Shown: positions 18,261 to 29,526 of the stretch, piece by piece
Layout: the number at the start of each line of letters is the position of its first letter
Position numbering within the stretch: the stretch's first letter is position 1
Assembly (NCBI RefSeq): GCF_014805685.1
Contig: NC_060906.1
Span: 9,768,346-9,832,345, forward strand
From: Silurus meridionalis
Lineage: Eukaryota; Chordata; Actinopteri; Siluriformes; Siluridae
DNA length: 64,000 bases
Direction: 5' to 3'
The notes under the pieces: generated by a model
Seen by the model: the letters and a program-made list of their open reading frames with translations, nothing else
Databases searched by the model: none
Told to the model about the DNA's origin: nothing
Program-made: the position numbers and the translations under genes

Positions 18261-20709
18261 ATGGCGACTTCTGGGGACACAGGTGTGGATGTTCTTGTGC
18301 AGCCTTTTCGGGAGGCTTTAAATGTATTAGGTTTTGAAGTTTATCCTTTAAAGGTACATTTTTACTCACTAATAATAAATATTACATTTAAATGAAAGTT
18401 GTATATTGTTTGATATTAATTTGTTGCCGAGGAGTGCAGCTTCCTGCACAAATGGAAAAGTTAAAACTACTAATAAACTCAAAAGTGTGTATCATATGGA
18501 ATGAATGATGCATTGAAATCTGTATTATTGTTTATTATTATGTACACCACACGCATATATGCTGATGGAAATTCATTATTCTTTACTATTACACGTGACA
18601 CACATCTGACATGATCTTTCTCCTCCACACAGATCGGGTGGTACAATGCAGTCGTCTCTCAGGCGCATCAGCTTCAGTACTCAGCAGACACTCTGGCACT
18701 GGTGGTCTTGAGCACGCCATCTATGTTTGAGAAAGTCTTCTTGCCTTTCCTTCAGAAGAACTGCTGCCAAGGTGTCCGAGATCCCATAGACCAATGTGTA
18801 GCCCAGAGCATCAATTCCTGTGTCTCTGAGGTTATTTTGACATTTTCTAGAACTTTGAATGGATCATATAAAACTCTGCAGCGTATTTCTTTTATCCACA
18901 ATCTCGCTCTAATGCATTCTTTTGTGATCTCAGTGTCTTCATGACCAGAATGTAGAGATCAGTTTTGACTATGAGATGCTCCCCAGCAGAAAGCCAAAGT
19001 TTCTGGCTCAGAGTGCAGCTCATGTAGCAGGAGCAGCATATTACTACCGGCCATCAGACGTTCAGGATCCACCATGGGGGAACAAGGTATGGAACTGCAT
19101 TCTATCCCATTTTGTCGCACATTATAACTGACCTTAATTACATGCCCTGCTTCATGTCTACCAGTACTGCATTATAACAGTCTCTGATCACTTATAACAA
19201 ATGGATATGTTATATATTGTTTTTGATCTACCATGCAATCTCACACTTTATGTACATTACTGATCTGTCAAATATACTCTGTATATTATTATCATAATTA
19301 ATTTGTATTGTCTATAAGATAAATATAGTGTTATATATGTCTGTACTTTGAGTCACATTTCCAATAAACCAAAGATAAGTGGACACCTGATGGTCACACC
19401 CCCAATTTATTCCACAAAGTTTAACACACCCAATTGAATAGAACAGCTTTGTGTGCTGTTAACGGTGTTAGATTTGTAGAAGAACTCAAATGTCCCGTAC
19501 TGAATCCTGAACTCAACCTCATTGAACATCTCTGGGATGAACTCAAGCACTGACTGAACCTCATTTCACTAATGCTCTTGTAGCTTTACAAATCCTTCTA
19601 GACATGCTTCAACATCGTGTAAAGACATAACAGTGGAAAACAGCCAAAGGAAACAGCAACAGTGCACATGGTGTGGCAATGCTCAGGTGTCCACATACGT
19701 CTGTCAAATACTGAATAATGTAGTAGAAGTACTAAGAAGAATTTATAATACAAGTCAGGAAAGTTTGTTGAAATTGCTATTTTTGTGCACAATTTTTTTT
19801 ATGTCGAGATCTAAAATATTTGCTATGGGAAATAAAAAAAAAAATCCAGTTCAAGCCCTATCATAATAATAAACATCCACTGCTGCATTAAGGCTGTAAT
19901 AATGTCAATTATTAGCACTTTGCATACACACCATATTGGACGGGTCATACGCTATAAGGACAAAAGTATTGGGACACCTGACCTTTCCTTCATCTGTGGA
20001 TCTTCTCCCAGAATGTTACCACAAAACACGAAGCACACAATTGTACAGGACGTCTTTAGATGTGGTATAATAAAACTTTGCATTCACCCGAACTTGGAAA
20101 CCCAAATCTGTTCCAGCAGATCTGGTTTACATGGGTGAGTGGAAGATCATGACCAGGCCTGTTATCAAGCTCTGATCTCAACCCTAATAAACACCTTTGG
20201 GATGAATTGGAATGTAGGAATCTAGTGGAACTAAATGTGGAGTGCAATGCAATGCTCAAAATACCAGGTGTCTGCAAACTTTTGGCAATATAGTTTATAT
20301 TTGCCAGCTGAGCTTTGAAAACTTTGCTGCCTAATACATTAATCATATGTTAGTATTAAATGTGGGATTAGGGGGGAAAACATTGTTTTTTGTTCTCAGT
20401 AAACTCAGCTTCTTAATATTTGTCTTCATGTAGAAGATGTTTGGCGTCTGCATCCATCCTCGGCTGGGAGGCTGGTTCGCCATCCGGGCTTTGCTGGTGC
20501 TGAAGGGTGTAGAAGTGGGTGAGGCACTACAGCAGGTACCTCCCCCTAACTGCGTCAGCTCCCGAGAGGCCAGGATAGAGCTTCTGGAGAGGTTTAACCT
20601 GCGCTGGAAGGAATGGACCTACAGAGACATCATACCTGTAGAGGAGCGCTACTCCCTCAACAAAAAGAGTATTTCATTACATCTCCAGACCAGCGGGGGG
20701 AGCTGCTGA
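18261..20709 (+). CDS. mmachc: MMACHC, cobalamin-trafficking/processing protein (cblC)
   Basis: Four coding exons (18261-18353, 18633-18830, 18934-19086, 20434-20709) join in phase 0 to 239 aa. MMACHC binds incoming cobalamin in the cytosol and removes its upper ligand in a flavin/glutathione-dependent step before B12 goes to methionine synthase and methylmalonyl-CoA mutase. Family landmarks seen in order: FEVYPLKIGWYNAVVS, LVVLSTPSMFEKVFLPFL, DPIDQCV, SRKPKFLAQSAAHVAGAAYY, GVCIHPRLGGWFAIRALLVL (with the conserved cobalamin-site His) and RWKEWTYRDIIPVEERYS. The start ATG sits in 'aatatggcgac', and the first exon boundary fits the family. After EERYSLNKK the frame departs from the family: the expected YF-x-TSP tail lies two frame positions away, so one base seems lost in the five-A run near 20660. 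The current stop is at 20709; the conserved-looking frame would stop at 20756. Confidence 0.95.
19370..19730 (+). mobile_element. Decayed Tc1/mariner-type relic
   Basis: It contains 'ctgaactcaacctcattgaa' then 'catctctgggatgaactcaa', which is the transposase LNxIEHLWDELK segment around the catalytic Glu, and ends near 'ctcaggtgtccacatacg'. It lies in the third intron of mmachc. No full frame remains. Confidence 0.6.
19949..20296 (+). mobile_element. Decayed Tc1/mariner-type relic (aagtattgggacacctg family)
   Basis: The left end is 'aaaagtattgggacacctga' and the right end 'tgcaaacttttggcaatata', the inverted-end pattern of a common fish Tc1 relic. Inside is 'caaccctaataaacaccttt' then 'gggatgaattgg', the decayed catalytic-Glu block. 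Related relics lie at 40285-40690 and 50880-51110. Confidence 0.65.
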
Positions 20710-20729
20710 GGCAATGGGGCTTTTTACCT

Positions 20730-20970
20730 GAGGCAGAGACCGAGACACAGACCTGATCCAGCCTGCAAAGATGACCTTGAGAAATGTGATTTGTCTCAAA
20801 GCCAAATGTAATTTTTGGCACAAACATTTCCTCCTGTCATATTTTATAGAGACTTGCAGTTGATTGAGTAACATTTGCACTGATGAACCTCAGATGATGC
20901 CAAACCCAAGTTATGATGTATAACTTTAATTACTTTATTCTACTTACAAAATCGGTTACACATTAAAAGA
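20730..20970. other. Shared 3' untranslated zone of mmachc and mgst3
   Basis: The two genes converge here. On the minus strand an AATAAA lies at 20934-20939, about 70 bases beyond the mgst3 stop. On the plus strand an ATTAAA occurs at about 20962 for mmachc. If both are used, the two transcripts overlap tail to tail. Confidence 0.4.
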
Positions 20971-21001
20971 AAAACCCACACTAACAGTGCGTGTGTGTGT
21001 G

Positions 21002-21007
21002 TTTTAT
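21002..21007 (-). terminator. Polyadenylation signal overlapping the mgst3 stop codon
   Basis: The minus strand reads TGAATAAAA, where the TGA stop is directly followed by, and shares its A with, an AATAAA hexamer. A second AATAAA at 20934-20939 is better spaced, so this one may not be used. Confidence 0.35.
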
Positions 21008-24000
21008 TCAGAAGGTTTTGAACATGTGTCTGGGCCACTCGGGTTGCCAGCCACACCCCACCATGGTTCTGGCAGAGTCCACAGTACACAAGAACAGACC
21101 CAGGAGACCCAAGAACCCAAAACCACCACGCTTCCTTTTCTTAGGCTCTGTTCGAGAAAAAGAAAAAAAAAAAATATATATATATATATATATAATATAT
21201 ATTTTGTATATAAATATACACAGTGCATCCAGAAAGTATTCACAGCGTTTCACTTTTTTTTTCCAGATTTTATGTTGCATCTTTATTCCAAAATTCACTC
21301 AAAATCCAAATTCTACAACAATACCCCATAATGACAACGTGAAAGACGTTTGTGGGAGATGCTAAAACTGCATTTTGTTGCTGTGTACCTGTATTGTGCA
21401 ACGACAAACTTCGTTCTATCTATTCAATTCATTTTTATCTGTATAGCACTTTTAACAATGGACATTATCTCTCTATCCTCTATTCTTCTGTCTGTCCATT
21501 ACAGATAGCAGGTCCACCTGCAAGTCCAGCGTCAGGACTTTGTAAGAAGCTCTTTAATATGCCATCGTTCATAGTCATAACAGAAACTAACTTCCTTTCC
21601 ACACCAAGAAACATCATTATAGAACTCATGAAAATAATTGTGCCATTTATTTACATCAATTAATTGTTGAATAAATGACTTGTTGGCAAATAGTTGTGGT
21701 TTAAAGAGGAATTCTGGGATAATGCAGGGAAAAATAACTATTGGGGTGGAAACGGCATCGTGCCACCCTAACGTTTTTTTTTTCCCTGTGACATTTGAAA
21801 TATCAGCCGATCTGCTTTCATCCAATTTCTAATACGGAAAGTGGCGAGATCCAGGATTCAAATACTTGCTATAAGGCGGCATTGATGTCACGCGCTAAAT
21901 ACCTTGTGATAAATTACCATTAAACGGTTTTTCGATTTGATTGTACAACAATGATGAGAAAAAAAATGTTACTGACCACCAGAGGAGTATCCGCGTGCAT
22001 ACACTGCTCTACCGGCAATCCAGATTACTCCCAGAACACTGGCCAGGCGCTAACACACAGAGAATACATTACAAAGAAACTTATAAACTTATATTTATAT
22101 TGAGCATACTCACTGGGTGGTAGATGCCTCCAGCCGCCAAGAGGAACAGGAAAGAGGGCATGACTTCAACACTGCAGAGAACAAAGGAGGAAAAAAAAAC
22201 ATACACTTAAACTGAGCTGGAGTGGGAATCTACTGTTCCTTTTATAACATAGGAGGTTGAAGCACATACGTATTCTGGTGAGCTCTCTGGATGCAGTTGA
22301 AGATCTGGCCATTCTCTGGGTCATCGCTGTACATCTTGGGATACTGGAGACCAGGGAAAAGAAGCGGAATGATTTTTTCTCTACGGTTTAATAACTTTGT
22401 GTCTTAGTGATGTGATTGAATTTTGATTTGTTACTGTCGTTTGTAACCAATATCAGTAGTTTCAGGTCTCTCTTTAATCGTTGTCTTTGCTTGATGTCTT
22501 TTCCACAAACATGGGATTCATCATCTGACATGGTGTGAAAGCCTGTCACCTATTTATACTATATTTCACAAAAGTAAGTACACCCCTCACATTTCAGCAA
22601 CCATTTTAGTATCTACTCAAGGGACAATACAATTCAATTTGGATATACAGTGGAACCCGGTTTTGTCGCCGGCTTAGGGGACCCCAAAAAGCGTCTAAAT
22701 AACCGATGATCGAGATAAACGAAAACCAATATGGCGGCAATATATTAACGTGCTTGAAATGTCTTTATGTACATGATGTGCGTTATTAAATGAGAATGTG
22801 CATGCACGTGTTTTTGAAGGTTTTTTAAACAGCTTTGCCGCGATTTGTTTGATTGGTCATGCGGATTGAGATCACCTGTAATGCGGATAAGGAGGCGGAA
22901 GCAGAAGTAAACGCAAACAAAGTTTATTGAGAATACTCAGGAGATAATCCACCAATACTTGTAGTGAAGCAGTAATATCCAGTGGTGCGCTCCGGGAGTG
23001 TGGTCCACGAAGTTCTGTGAAAGCAGAGACAATTCGTGTAGAGAATCCACGGATCCGCGCTATGGAAAGCGCAGCGCTGGGCAGCAACGGATAAACGTGG
23101 TGCAGAGGGCGTGAACATGGAAAACAGCAGGATCGGGGTAATCCGGGGTGCCGTTGAGAGAATGCGGAGTCCGAGAAGAAGGGTAGGTAGTGGGATACGT
23201 ATACGCGCTTACACAGACCGCCATGAACCAACACATACGATCATGCACAAACAATAACGGCCCGCAAGTGTGTGGAGGTGAGGGGCTTAAATAGGAGATG
23301 GAATGAGTGAATGAGAGTCAGGTGTGTGTGATCAGCATGACTGCGACGGGCGCACGGGAGAAGAAGCAGGGTGCTTCGGGGAATGCCGCCGCTGAACAGG
23401 GCGTGGCAGGGGGATTCCTGACATAAACAACTTTAAGTGGCAAATTTCCCCCCCTTGTGCTCGAGATATTAGGGTTTGGCAACATAAGGGAAAAAAAAAA
23501 TAATAATAAAATAAAATAAAAAAGACAAATTAAAAAATGCTAAGACAAAGCGAGAATTTGGCGGTTCCACTTCAAAAATGTTGACTTAATAGGGTTGGCG
23601 AGTTACCCGAGGTCGAGATAAGTGGGTTTGACTGTACTTTAGAATTAGTCAATGTGCAGCTTGTATAGCTGTTCAGATTTACTGTCCTCTGAAAACAACA
23701 TAGAGCCATTATTGTCAAAATAACTGGCAACAAATGTGAGTACACCCCAAGTGAACATGTCAAAACGGTGTGCAAAGTGTTTGAGCACCATCCAGCACTG
23801 TCTTAATCTTCTGGGCATGGAATTCACCAGAGCTGCACAGGTTGTTGCTCGGATCCTCTTCCACTCCTCCATAATGACATCACAGAGCTGCTGGATGTTA
23901 GACACATGGTGCTTCTCCACCTTCCACTTGAGGATCCCTCACAGGTGCTCAATAGGGTTCATGTCTGGAGACATACTTGGCCACTCCATAGCCTTCACCT

Positions 24001-26823
24001 TCCTCAGCAAGGCAGTTTTCATCATTGCGGCATGTTTGTTATTTTGGAAAACTGTGGTTCGGCCCGGTTTCTTCAGATGTTCTGCTTCAGAAGGTCACAG
24101 TGCATTTTGGAATCCATGTTTCCCTCAATAATCCACAGCTCCCCAGTACCAGCAGCACTCATGCAGCCCCAGACCATGATGCTACCACCACCATGCTTGA
24201 ATGCAGGCAAAACACAATTTTCTTGGTTCTCCTCACCAGGGCGTCACCAAACATGCTGAACACCATCTGAGCCAAACAGGTTTATCCTAATCTCATCAGC
24301 ACACAGGACATGGTTCCAGTAATTCATGCTCTTGTACAGGTCGTTTTCAGCAAACTGTTTGCTTTCTTGTGAGCCAGTTTCAGAGAAAGCTTCCTTCTGG
24401 GATGACGGCCATGCAAACCGACTTGTTGCTGTGTACGGTCTGAGCACCGACAAGTGGACCTTCCGCTACCTCTAAAGCAATGCTGCAGCACTCGTGTCTG
24501 TTTTGTGAAGTCAGATTCTGCACCTGACGCACAGCACAAGGACTCATTCTTTGATGGACACTTGCGAGATTCCGAGTGAAACCCGTCTTAGAAAACCTCA
24601 GTATGACCCTGACAACTGTACTGTAACTCAGTTTCAGGGTGTTCCTGATCTTCTTATCACCTCAGCATCTTTGTGGAGAGCAACAATTCTAATTCTCAAA
24701 AGTTAAGAGAGTCTTTACCATGAGGTGCATGTTGAACATCCAGTGGTCAGTATGAGAGAATTGTACCCAAAGCACCACATTTTAACTGCTCTAATACAAG
24801 ATACACAAATTTGTATGGTCTGTGAAGCAAACAAAAACATGAGCATGATGAAGAGGACATGTGGCTTTGCATGGTTACATGACATACAGCGGTCATCACT
24901 TAGGTTGTACTCACTTTCGTTGCCATCTATTTAGACAATAATGGCTGTATGTTATTTTCAGAAGACAGTAAATCTGTACTGCTATACAAGCTGCATATTG
25001 TCTAATCTAAAATATATCCAAGTTTTATTTCTATTGTATTGTCCCTTAAAAAGATATAATAAAATAGCTGCTGAAATATGAAGAATGTACACACTTTTGT
25101 GAGATACTGTATAGTTACATCCAGGTAGTGATTTTTCTTTAAAAGGGGTGGGCAATGTATATAACAAAGAAAAAAAAAAAAAAAAAAATAAAATTTAAAA
25201 AAAAAAACAGTTCCAAAATATTTCTGCATATAAAATAGCAGTATATTTAATTCATATTTGCAGTTATTAATAAAAAACATGATCTCACTCAGTCACCACA
25301 TAATCCTTCAATCCTTCAATCTCTCCATCATTTCTATAAATGCCTATGCAATATGAGTACATGGCTTCAGCAGTATACAGTGCTGTGAAGAAGTATTCAA
25401 ATTTTTTTTAAATATTTGTCGCACTTAAATGATTCAGATCATCAAGCTAATTGTAATCTCACACAAAGAGAACCTTATTAAATACAAAATGCATTTTAAA
25501 ATGATTTTATTTATAAAAAAAAAAAAAAAAGCTGTCAAAGCGAACAGCACTGCACACGAGTTCCTGTCTGATGAACCGCTTTATAGTGTTGATCCCGTTT
25601 CCTTATATAGTACAGAATGTAGACACAGAATCTATGTAGCCAAAACATCTCTGGAATCCAGGCTCTGTCCTGTTTGTCTCTACACCTGCTTTGTCTACCT
25701 CCTTTTTTAAACTGAAGGATAAACATGCTATAATGTGTGCTGCGTTTCCTTAAATCGTAGATCTGTCCTACACCTCTCCAAGAAATCATTTCATTTTGGG
25801 CACAATTAACCAGGAAGTGGTTAGCGGCTAATGCTAGCACTATGGATTCTTTAGTGTTTTCACATGCGTGCAAAACAATTTTTATTCTTTACTGCGCTAA
25901 CAATAATTTTTTTTTTTTTTTACACCCCTGTTATGTGTATAACCAATTTTAAAATGCACTCAAAATGGGAGCCTGAAAACGTCCGCCACTTAATACGTTC
26001 CTGAGGAAACCCGGAATTATACCTCTGTTCCGCACGTAAAAAGGATTGCATTCGGTACACGTATGTACCGAACCGAAATTCCTGTACCGAAAAATTCCGG
26101 TACGACTACGTGTACCGTTACATCCCTAATGTTGTGATAAGAAGATAACCACCAAGCGGTAATCGAAAGTTTAAAACTAAGCGCGCTCTCTACTCTATCC
26201 ACTTAGAAATAAAAAGGAAACGACTGATTTTGCAAAATGTATCAAGTAAAAAGTAAGATATTGTCTTTGAAATGTAGAAGTTCAATTCAAAGTTTCCCTG
26301 AAATGGAAATATTTCAGTAAAGCACAGATATTTGGAAAAAAGAATAACATTTACTTTGTTACTGTCCACCACTGGTGAACATCTGTGATTGATGGATGCC
26401 ACCTGGTTCTATAGTTTGTGAGTGATCATAGGAGATTGATGGATGTCACACACTATTATCTTGGTGATCATCGGAGATCTTGTGCCTGTGTGAACTGGAG
26501 TTGCATGTATAAATGCCTACACCCGTTTCTGAGTGAGAAGCGCGCGCCCTGTGTTCTCCCATTCCAATGAGAAATCGGACACGGCCTCGCGGGCACGCGC
26601 AAACGCCTAGAGGGCCATTTGGGACAACGCACTAATATAACTATTTAAAAGTAGACTGTTGTTATTGTGTGAGGATGTTTGTAGGGGAAATAAAGTTTTA
26701 TCTCACCTGCACATTGTATTTAATGCGCGCTTTCACCACAGCATAAGCCAGATAGGACACCTGAAGAATGGAGGCTGTTCCGGTCAGCAGCACGTAGCCA
26801 TATTCCTTAGATAAAACCACCAT
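21008..26823 (-). CDS. mgst3: Microsomal glutathione S-transferase 3 (MAPEG family)
   Basis: Five coding exons (26823-26707, 22343-22270, 22171-22114, 22049-21977, 21147-21008) join with matching phases to 153 aa, close to the 152 aa of human MGST3. MAPEG proteins are four-helix endoplasmic-reticulum membrane enzymes that conjugate glutathione to reactive lipids and reduce lipid hydroperoxides. Seen in order: [20 protein letters not shown] (helix 1), [19 protein letters not shown] with the family RAHQNT motif, [17 protein letters not shown] (helix 2), [17 protein letters not shown] (helix 3) and [14 protein letters not shown] (helix 4). The C-terminus ends PRHMFKTF and lacks the Cys-Cys-His end of human MGST3. 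Intron 1 is 4.4 kb and filled with nested transposons. The gene converges with mmachc. Teleosts have two mgst3 paralogues; which one this is cannot be told here. Confidence 0.95.
21219..21365. mobile_element. Tc1-like transposon end (solo terminal part)
   Basis: 'cagtgcatccagaaagtatt' followed by 'cacagcgtttcact', then 'caataccccataatgacaac'. This is the terminal part of a very common fish Tc1 family, also represented at 10004-10506. It sits in intron 4 of mgst3, next to a (TA)n tract. Confidence 0.75.
22648..23634 (-). mobile_element. Tigger/pogo-like non-autonomous element, copy 2
   Basis: Ends 'cagtggaacccggttttgtc' and the inverse of 'cagtcaaacccacttatctc', with TA at 22646-22647 and 23635-23636. 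It is inverted relative to copy 1 at 12082-12984. The TA-flanked junctions interrupt an otherwise continuous Tc1 sequence. It carries the LTR-like unit at 22877-23423. Confidence 0.85.
22877..23423 (-). mobile_element. Solo-LTR-like unit, 547 bp
   Basis: On the minus strand it starts TGTCAGGAATCCCC, ends CCGCATTACA, and carries a polyadenylation signal in 'ctcaataaactttgtttgcg' near its 3' end. TG...CA ends, length and the signal fit a retrotransposon LTR, probably Ty3/gypsy type. I find no matching 5-bp flanks (tcacc versus taaac), so the insertion footprint is altered. No internal retroelement genes are present. Confidence 0.65.
25377..25530. mobile_element. Tc1-like transposon end (cagtgctgtgaagaagtatt)
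   Basis: It begins 'cagtgctgtgaagaagtatt' and continues with 'aaatgattcagatcatcaag' and 'atacaaaatgcattttaaa', the terminal part of a common fish Tc1 family. No transposase follows. It lies in mgst3 intron 1. Confidence 0.6.
26040..26130. mobile_element. hAT-like element end (accg-rich)
   Basis: 'ggtacacgtatgtaccgaac' and 'acgtgtaccgttacatccct' are the inverted motifs of a fish hAT family that ends 'agggatgtaacggtac'. The opposite end was not placed. It abuts the MITE at 26135-26375. Confidence 0.45.
26135..26375. mobile_element. hAT-type MITE fragment (aagtac family)
   Basis: It contains 'ggaaatatttcagtaaagca' and ends 'gttactgtccaccactggtg', matching the right halves of the elements at 8935-9622 and 55618-56205. 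The left half is missing. Confidence 0.6.
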
Positions 26824-27055
26824 GGTCTCACCTGAGGCTAAATTAAAGCACCTGTTGGATCGACAGTGACAGACATCCGTTTTTATTAATGTTAACACTA
26901 TTAATAACAATATGGACGAGTGTGTGACACACGTGGAATCTCCTGAACTGGCAAAGAACATCGACTAACACTCCAAAAGCAATACCCTTCTATTAAAGCC
27001 TGTGATAGAAGGTTATAATAGGAGGAATAAATAAAATACACTGGAGAAAGCCTAC

Positions 27056-27110
27056 CTGTGCTGGCTCAATCAGATCCGTAGTGTATGTTGCAGGAACAGG
27101 AACTTGATTT
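27056..27110 (-). promoter_or_regulatory. Likely 5' untranslated exon and promoter side of mgst3
   Basis: The minus strand has a splice donor (AGCACAG then GTAGGC) near 27055 that could join an acceptor ahead of the start codon at 26823. Upstream, to about 27200, the sequence is moderately GC-rich (caccgcctgtaggggcgctc). No TATA box is evident. Confidence 0.4.
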
Positions 27111-27695
27111 CCTCGTTTGAATCCCACTTTAAATGACTACCGATACCACACACCGCCTGTAGGGGCGCTCATTCAGTCCTTTCCAAACAGCATAAGTTGG
27201 GCAAAAATCCTTTTTTTATTTCGATTTGACGTTAGAAGAATGACATAAAATGTTCTTTCATATTTAAAAGGGGGAAAATAACATTTAAATGCCGAAACGT
27301 CTTATTTTATAGCGCTATTGAATACTTCATTCTGATTGGTTGACAGACGCCCTCAATTGTTATTGAGTTCACGTTCATAAAGTAGTTCCGGACAGGTTCG
27401 GACCGCATTACAGGTTAATATCACTCCTCCAGGTGACATATAAGCAATTTAGTGTTAGGACGCAGAGCTCTAACAGAACACAATGACAATTTTGATTATT
27501 GTGTATGAGTTATTTGTATGTGCAGGACATGGCAACAAACAAATCGATGTATATTAATGCTTTTCTGTCGTGTTACTGTTATCAATACATTCTCTTTCTC
27601 TTGTACATTAGACACAAGAAAAATCTTGCAATTTGAAATCATGGGGATCTCCTTTTGAGTTAAGCCTTCTTTCACCTTAGAAATATTGCTAAAAT
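27111..27695. other. Intergenic, no gene seen
   Basis: Between the mgst3 promoter side and the L2 fragment I find no open exon, RNA gene or clear transposon. Confidence 0.5.
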
Positions 27696-27699
27696 TAGA

Positions 27700-28490
27700 A
27701 ATATGATGATGTAACAGGATGCAGAAAAACTAGTTCATGCTTTTGTTACTTCTAGATTAGACTACTGTAACGCTTTACTGTCTGGGTGTGCGAGTAAGTG
27801 CATAAATACGCTTCAGTTAGTCCAGAATGCAGCAGCAAGAGTCCTCACTAGATCTAGGAAATATGACCACATCACCCCTGTTTTAATCAGTCTACACTGG
27901 CGCCCAATTAAATCTCGCATTGATTATAAAATACTACTACTGACATATAAAGCACTTAACGGTCTCGCACCACAGTATCTGAGTGAACTTCTGTACCAGT
28001 ATGATCCTCCACGCCTACTTAGATCAAAAGGTGCATCTGTTGGTTCCTCAAATAATGAAGACTACAGCAGGGGGCAGATCTTTCTCTTATAAAGCCCCAC
28101 AGTTATGGAACAGCCTTCCAACCAGTGTTCGGGACTCAGACACAGTCTCAGTGTTCAAGTCGAGGTTGAAAACTTAGTCAAGCCTTTTATCAGTAGATTT
28201 TTCTTAGGTAAAGGCTCAGATCTGGAGGGAGCATGGATATAGAGTGTTTGGTGAACTGGGATATTTGTATGTTGTCGTCCCCTCACATTCACACGTTCAC
28301 TCGGGTTTGTTGACGGTGGTGTGGTGGGTCGTCTCTTATCCCAGAGATCCCTCATGTCTGTGTTACCTTCTGGTTCTCCCTTTTAGTTATGTTGCCATAG
28401 CGAGTCTTGCCGGAGTCCAAACTGCACAGTGACATTAACTTTCATACACCAATAGGGACACTTAATAATCCATATCCTTCTCTTCCCGTC

Positions 28491-28545
<55 letters not shown>

Positions 28546-29037
28546 AGTTAAACATGCTCCTGAGGCTCCAGTGACCACTGTTCCTGCCCCTCTCCCCTCC
28601 GTGGATCTTTACACTTCTGTGCAGCTTGGGACGGTCTCTCATCAACACCTTGGGTGGTTCCATGTAATTCCGGAGTAGAACGGGTGCTTTGAGGACTGTA
28701 GTTAATGTCAACAGTCTCCTACACTGACTCAGGACTACTTTTCACTTCTGATCATCATCACTGTACCCCGCAACATTGTATATCTGCTTCAAATGGACAT
28801 TTGGTGCAACCCAGATGAGGATGGGTTCCCTCTTGAGTCTGGTTCCTCTCAAGGTTTCTTCCTTATGCCATCCCGGGGAGTTTTTCCTTGCCACAGTTGC
28901 TCATCAGGGACAAACATACTTACAAAGAACATATTTACGTTTAATCACCACATTATCTGTGTAAAGCTGCTTTGAGACAATGTTCATTGTTAAAAGCGCT
29001 ATACAAATAAAAATGAATTGAATTGAATTGAATTGTC
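27700..29037 (+). mobile_element. L2-type LINE, 3' part
   Basis: The start encodes the C-terminal part of a LINE reverse-transcriptase protein: SRLDYCNALLSGC, then LQLVQNAAARVLTRSRKYDH, LHWRPIKSRIDYKILLLTYK and LNGLAPQYLSELL. Stops near 28175 end the frame. A long 3' untranslated stretch follows, with a (TC)n tract, 'gtttcttccttatgccatcc', and a terminal 'gctatacaaataaaaatgaa' plus repeated 'ttgaa' units, the tail typical of L2/CR1-group elements in fish. A shorter tail copy is at 42255-42478. Confidence 0.85.
28494..28541. repeat. (TC)n microsatellite
   Basis: A pure CT tract inside the 3' untranslated part of the L2 fragment. Confidence 0.95.
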
Positions 29038-29526
29038 TTCTTCACCAAAAAATTTATTGCAACGTGTGGCACAGTCACACACAAAAAAGAAAAAAGATTC
29101 ATTTATGAGTCAATGCTTGGCAGGACACAGCGACTACAAGTTTAAAGAGTAAAACATGTTGGGCCGCTATAATTTCACCAAATTATGATGAAATGTCACT
29201 ATAGGATAAATTGTCTGCAGGGTCTTACACAATTTTATTTTTTTTGTTGATTGGATCAGTTAAATAGAATTTTATGAAAACCTGTCTATTAATGGGCATC
29301 TTCACTGAATTCTAGAGAATCTTCAAATTGACAACATAAAACCATTTTCGAAAAGCAATGAAAGCAATTTAGCAATGGAGGTTTTAATACAGACAGCATG
29401 ACAGATGATTTTTCATACACTTTGTTTCCACATTCTTTTATCTGTTCCCAAACATAATATCTGCTATGAAAAACAAAAAAGATGCAATATTAAAAAAACA
29501 ACAATATTTTCCTAGCTGCTTAAGAG

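Larger units (their letters stand above)
22557..25111 (-). mobile_element. Tc1-like transposon split by a nested element
   Basis: Inverted ends 'ctatatttcacaaaagtaag' and the inverse of 'cagtatctcacaaaagtgtg' are bounded by TA. Transposase remnants run on the minus strand: HTH and middle pieces around 24540-24244 (with [19 protein letters not shown] near the first catalytic Asp) and a C-terminal piece [20 protein letters not shown] at about 23910. Frames are broken in several places. A Tigger-like element at 22648-23634 is inserted in its 3' part. The whole lies in intron 1 of mgst3, in the gene's own direction. Confidence 0.88.

Noticed and set aside
18702..18944. Plus-strand frame running from mmachc exon 2 into the intron
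   Set aside because: The exon ends at a donor at 18830 and the family sequence continues in exon 3; the extra residues are intron read-through.
23736..24270. Plus-strand frames of 80-130 codons
   Set aside because: They are antisense to the broken Tc1 transposase on the minus strand.
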